Shown here: one piece after another, positions 4,267 through 6,765 of the stretch
Position numbering within the stretch: the stretch's first letter is position 1
Layout: every line of letters starts with the position of its first letter
NCBI GenBank assembly: GCA_016928755.1
Contig: JAFGKB010000244.1
Location: 1 to 6,765, forward strand
Source of the DNA: Anaerolineae bacterium
Lineage (GTDB): Bacteria > Chloroflexota > Anaerolineae > B4-G1 > SLSP01
Reading direction: 5' to 3'
Length of the DNA: 6,765 bases
Made by a program: the position numbers and the translations under genes
Notes under the pieces: generated by a model
Database searches by the model: none
The model's input: the letters and a program-made list of their open reading frames with translations, nothing else
What the model was told of the DNA's origin: nothing

Positions 4267-6765
4267 TCACACTTTCATCCGTTTCTCGATCTCAACGATG
4301 ATCCAAATTATAACGCCAAGTAGAACGCAGACCCCAAAGTCCGTAGCCGGTAGCGGCACGACTTGAAAGAAAGTATCCAAGAAGGGTACATAAACAGCGG
4401 CGACTTGTAACACAATTGTCAGTAGGGTAATCCCAATCAGCGCAGGGTTTGCCAGCCAGCTCTGGAGCAACGTTTTGCCGGCAGCCCGTAACCCTAGCGC
4501 GTGCCCGATCTGCGTAAAAGCCAGCGTTACAAACATCATCGTCTGCCAGGTTTGGTTGTCAGGTGTATAGTAAACGTAACCCACGCCCAAAGTCAGCAAG
4601 GCAATGACCACACCTACCCAAAGGATATGGCGGCGCGCGTCGCCGTCCAGTAGATCGGCCTGGGGCGAACGTGGCGGACGGCGCATGGTCCCCGCCTCTG
4701 CCGGTTCCAGTCCGAGTCCTAACCCCATCAGGCCATCGGTGAGCAAGTTAAGCCATAACAACTGCAAGGGCAGCAGGGCCACACGGATACCCAAGAGCGG
4801 CGCAATCAACATCACCAGGACTTTGGCAAGGTTGCCCCCAATGGAAAATTTGACGAAGCGCAGCAGATTATCGTAAATAACACGGCCCTCTTCTACCGAA
4901 GCAACAATAGTCGCAAAGTTGTCGTCTAACAATACGGTATCCGCAGCCTCCTTGGCGACATCCGTCCCTGTAATCCCCATCGCCACCCCGATATCGGCGC
5001 GTTTCAGTGCCGGGGAATCGTTGACGCCATCCCCGGTCATCGCCACAATGTGCCCCCGCTTTTGTAAGGCTTGTACGATCTTTAACTTATCCTCCGGGGA
5101 TACACGGGCAAAAACCGCGACCTCTTCGACCACCGACTCCAATTCAGCGCTGGTCATACGGTTCAAGTCTGCTCCCGTAAGCACCTTGTCGTTACCGGTG
5201 ATGTGTAACTCCTTGGCAATGGCTAAGGCCGTCAGGGGGTGGTCTCCGGTGATCATCACCGGACGAATACCGGCAGTTTTGCACGTGGCCACCGCCTCGC
5301 GCACCTCACTGCGCGGCGGGTCCATCATACCGACCATACCGGCGAAGATCAGGTTGGATTCTTGCACCCCTGCGCCTGTTTCCCAAACCAGAGGCCGGAA
5401 AGCGACACCCAACACCCGCATCCCATCCCGCGCCAGTTGCTCGTTGGTGGTTACAATGCGCGCGCGCCACGCTTCGGAGAGCGGTTCGGCGTGGTCTTCG
5501 ACCCATACCTGGGTAGTAATGTCCAGCAATCCATCCACCGCGCCCTTGGTCACGGCTACATGGGTGAACCCCGGCTCGCGAAGGGTGTGTAACGCACCTG
5601 GGACTGTTGTCGCTGCATCCTCTGCAAACGTATGCACCGTGGTCATCCGCTTGCGTTCCGAATCAAAGGGCAGCTCTGCAATACGTGGTAGCCACTTATC
5701 CAGGTCATTTTTCAGCAAGCCGGCCTGTCCCGCTGCCACCAGCAGCGCGCCTTCGGTGGGATCCCCCAGTGTATGGAAGCAGCCTTCTTGTGCATCCGGC
5801 TTGAGCAGGGCATCGTTACACAGTGCCCCGCCGGCCAGGGTCAATTGCACGGCGACGGATTGTGTTTCCAGCAAGCCCCCCTGACAGTCCCGGCCATCCA
5901 ACGCGGGCATATGCTGACGCATCGTTTCCTGGAGATCGAGTTGGTATCCGGCCACATCCACCAACGTAACCGTCATCCGGTTCTCGGTCAAGGTGCCTGT
6001 CTTGTCCGAACAAATCACCGTGACCGAGCCTAATGTCTCGACTGCCGGCAGTTTGCGGATAAGCGCGTTGCGTTTGAGCAGGCGTTGCGCGCCCAGGGCT
6101 AACGTGATGGTGACTACTGCGGGCAAGCCTTCCGGCACCACGGCGACGGCGACACTGACCGCGGTGACAAACATCTCGAGCAGTGACTCGCCACTTAGGA
6201 CGCCGATGCCGGCCACGAGCGCAGCGGCGATAAGGCCGACAACCGCCAGGGTTTTGCCTAACTGGTCCAGCTTATTCTGCAAGGGCGTTTGTTCCCCTTC
6301 GACCTGCTGGAGCAATGTCGCAACCCGGCCCAACTCCGTGTCCATTCCGGTAGCGACAACCATCCCCGCGCCACGTCCGTAGGTGACCAGCGTGCCCATA
6401 TAGCCCATATTCCGCCGGTCTCCAAGCGGCAAGTTGGGGTCAGCTAACCTATCCGTGTGCTTCTCAACCGGTTCCGACTCTCCTGTTAGCGCGGCCTCCT
6501 GTACTCTCAGGTTGACTGCTTCCACGAAGCGCACATCCGCCGGGACAAGGTTCCCCGCTTCCAGCAGCAGCACATCGCCAGGGACCAGCGTGCGGGCCGG
6601 GATTTCCTGCACCTGACCGGTGCGCCGCACGCGGACATTGGGTACAGCTAGCTTCTTCAGTGCTGCCATCGCCCGTTCTGCTCGATATTCTTGCACAAAT
6701 CCCAGAATGGCGAACATCAGCACGATGGCCAAGATGGCGATGGTTTCGGTCGTTTTACCCAGTAA
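4267..6765 (-). CDS. SERCA-like P-type cation-transporting ATPase, probably Ca2+ (partial, N-terminus beyond the window)
   Basis: The pump uses ATP through a phospho-aspartate intermediate to move a cation, most likely Ca2+, out of the cytoplasm. The window holds 832 codons and the frame is open at the right edge (LLGKTTETIAI precedes the TTG at 6732). Compared with SERCA, about 80 residues are missing: the N-terminal domain and M1. The TTG is an internal leucine in M2, not a start. Numbered from that codon: M2 1-20, TGES actuator loop 83-86, M4 with PEGLP 200-204, phosphorylation motif DKTGTLT 243-249, nucleotide-domain PFDSERKRM 355-363 and KGA 396-398, DPPR 471-474, TGDGVNDSPAL 567-577, M5/M6 about 624-675, and M7-M10 to the end. 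Ca2+ ligands equivalent to SERCA Glu309 (E201), Asn768 (N634), Asn796 (N662), Thr799 (T665) and Asp800 (D666) are present. The positions of Glu771 and Glu908 are Lys (K637) and Gln (Q741). No metal-binding N-terminal domain can be judged. The gene is intact where visible. Confidence 0.96.
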   Translation of the reverse strand, partial: LLGKTTETIAILAIVLMFAILGFVQEYRAERAMAALKKLAVPNVRVRRTGQVQEIPARTLVPGDVLLLEAGNLVPADVRFVEAVNLRVQEAALTGESEPVEKHTDRLADPNLPLGDRRNMGYMGTLVTYGRGAGMVVATGMDTELGRVATLLQQVEGEQTPLQNKLDQLGKTLAVVGLIAAALVAGIGVLSGESLLEMFVTAVSVAVAVVPEGLPAVVTITLALGAQRLLKRNALIRKLPAVETLGSVTVICSDKTGTLTENRMTVTLVDVAGYQLDLQETMRQHMPALDGRDCQGGLLETQSVAVQLTLAGGALCNDALLKPDAQEGCFHTLGDPTEGALLVAAGQAGLLKNDLDKWLPRIAELPFDSERKRMTTVHTFAEDAATTVPGALHTLREPGFTHVAVTKGAVDGLLDITTQVWVEDHAEPLSEAWRARIVTTNEQLARDGMRVLGVAFRPLVWETGAGVQESNLIFAGMVGMMDPPRSEVREAVATCKTAGIRPVMITGDHPLTALAIAKELHITGNDKVLTGADLNRMTSAELESVVEEVAVFARVSPEDKLKIVQALQKRGHIVAMTGDGVNDSPALKRADIGVAMGITGTDVAKEAADTVLLDDNFATIVASVEEGRVIYDNLLRFVKFSIGGNLAKVLVMLIAPLLGIRVALLPLQLLWLNLLTDGLMGLGLGLEPAEAGTMRRPPRSPQADLLDGDARRHILWVGVVIALLTLGVGYVYYTPDNQTWQTMMFVTLAFTQIGHALGLRAAGKTLLQSWLANPALIGITLLTIVLQVAAVYVPFLDTFFQVVPLPATDFGVCVLLGVIIWIIVEIEKRMKV

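Noticed and set aside
5245..5263. Perfect dyad with 9-bp arms (TCCGGTGAT-C-ATCACCGGA)
   Set aside because: It falls in the codons for the conserved PVMITGDHP stretch of the pump, far from any start, and is explained by coding constraint and GC-rich codons.
4919..5884. Plus-strand open frame of 321 codons opposite the P-type ATPase
   Set aside because: It lies entirely inside the strongly supported pump gene on the other strand. Its translation is rich in Ser, Pro, Arg and Thr without domain character, as expected for an antisense shadow of GC-rich DNA.
6730..6732. TTG at 6732 as the start codon of the P-type ATPase
   Set aside because: The frame stays open to the window edge, and this codon lies within transmembrane helix M2; a start here would remove the N-terminal domain and M1, which family members need.

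Overview
This is a bacterial chromosomal window. Almost all of it is coding, and it holds three unrelated gene blocks. Genus cannot be read from the sequence. The ABC cassette type, the pump subtype and the palindromic GCAGGCA-AGA-TGCCTGC repeats are of kinds I associate with Cyanobacteria and Chloroflexota, so one of these is a weak suggestion only.

Layout. (1) Positions 1-1379, minus strand, AT-rich: a DNA methyltransferase of the N4-cytosine/N6-adenine type (96-1379), followed 26 bases downstream by the first 23 codons of a second gene (1-69) that runs off the left edge. Together they look like a restriction-modification pair, though the nuclease role of the second gene is inference. (2) Positions 1380-1636, an intergenic stretch of about 257 bases between divergent genes. 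It holds a good leftward promoter for the methyltransferase with an 18-bp dyad across its -10 region, a possible back-to-back rightward promoter, two tandem palindromic repeats, a second rightward promoter candidate and a leader hairpin. (3) Positions 1637-4257, plus strand, GC-richer: a tightly packed three-gene ABC-2 type export cassette (one ATPase and two different six-helix permeases), matching the uncharacterised COG4586/COG4587/COG3694 system. (4) Positions 4267-6765, minus strand: a SERCA-like P-type cation (probably Ca2+) ATPase that lacks only its N-terminus because the window ends. It converges on the ABC cassette with a 9-bp gap.

How the parts work together. The ATPase and two permeases should form one membrane complex, made from one transcript with translational coupling; the substrate is unknown. 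The P-type pump is on the opposite strand and is not part of that operon. The methyltransferase and its downstream partner are a separate, compositionally different module, possibly acquired.

Most interesting observations: the pump keeps its site II Ca2+ ligands but has Lys in M5 and Gln in M8 where SERCA has the site I glutamates, which predicts one Ca2+ per ATP; a near-symmetric divergent promoter/operator precedes the methyltransferase; and the methyltransferase has a long insertion between its SAM-binding and catalytic motif blocks. I found no clear evidence for a wholly new system in this window.
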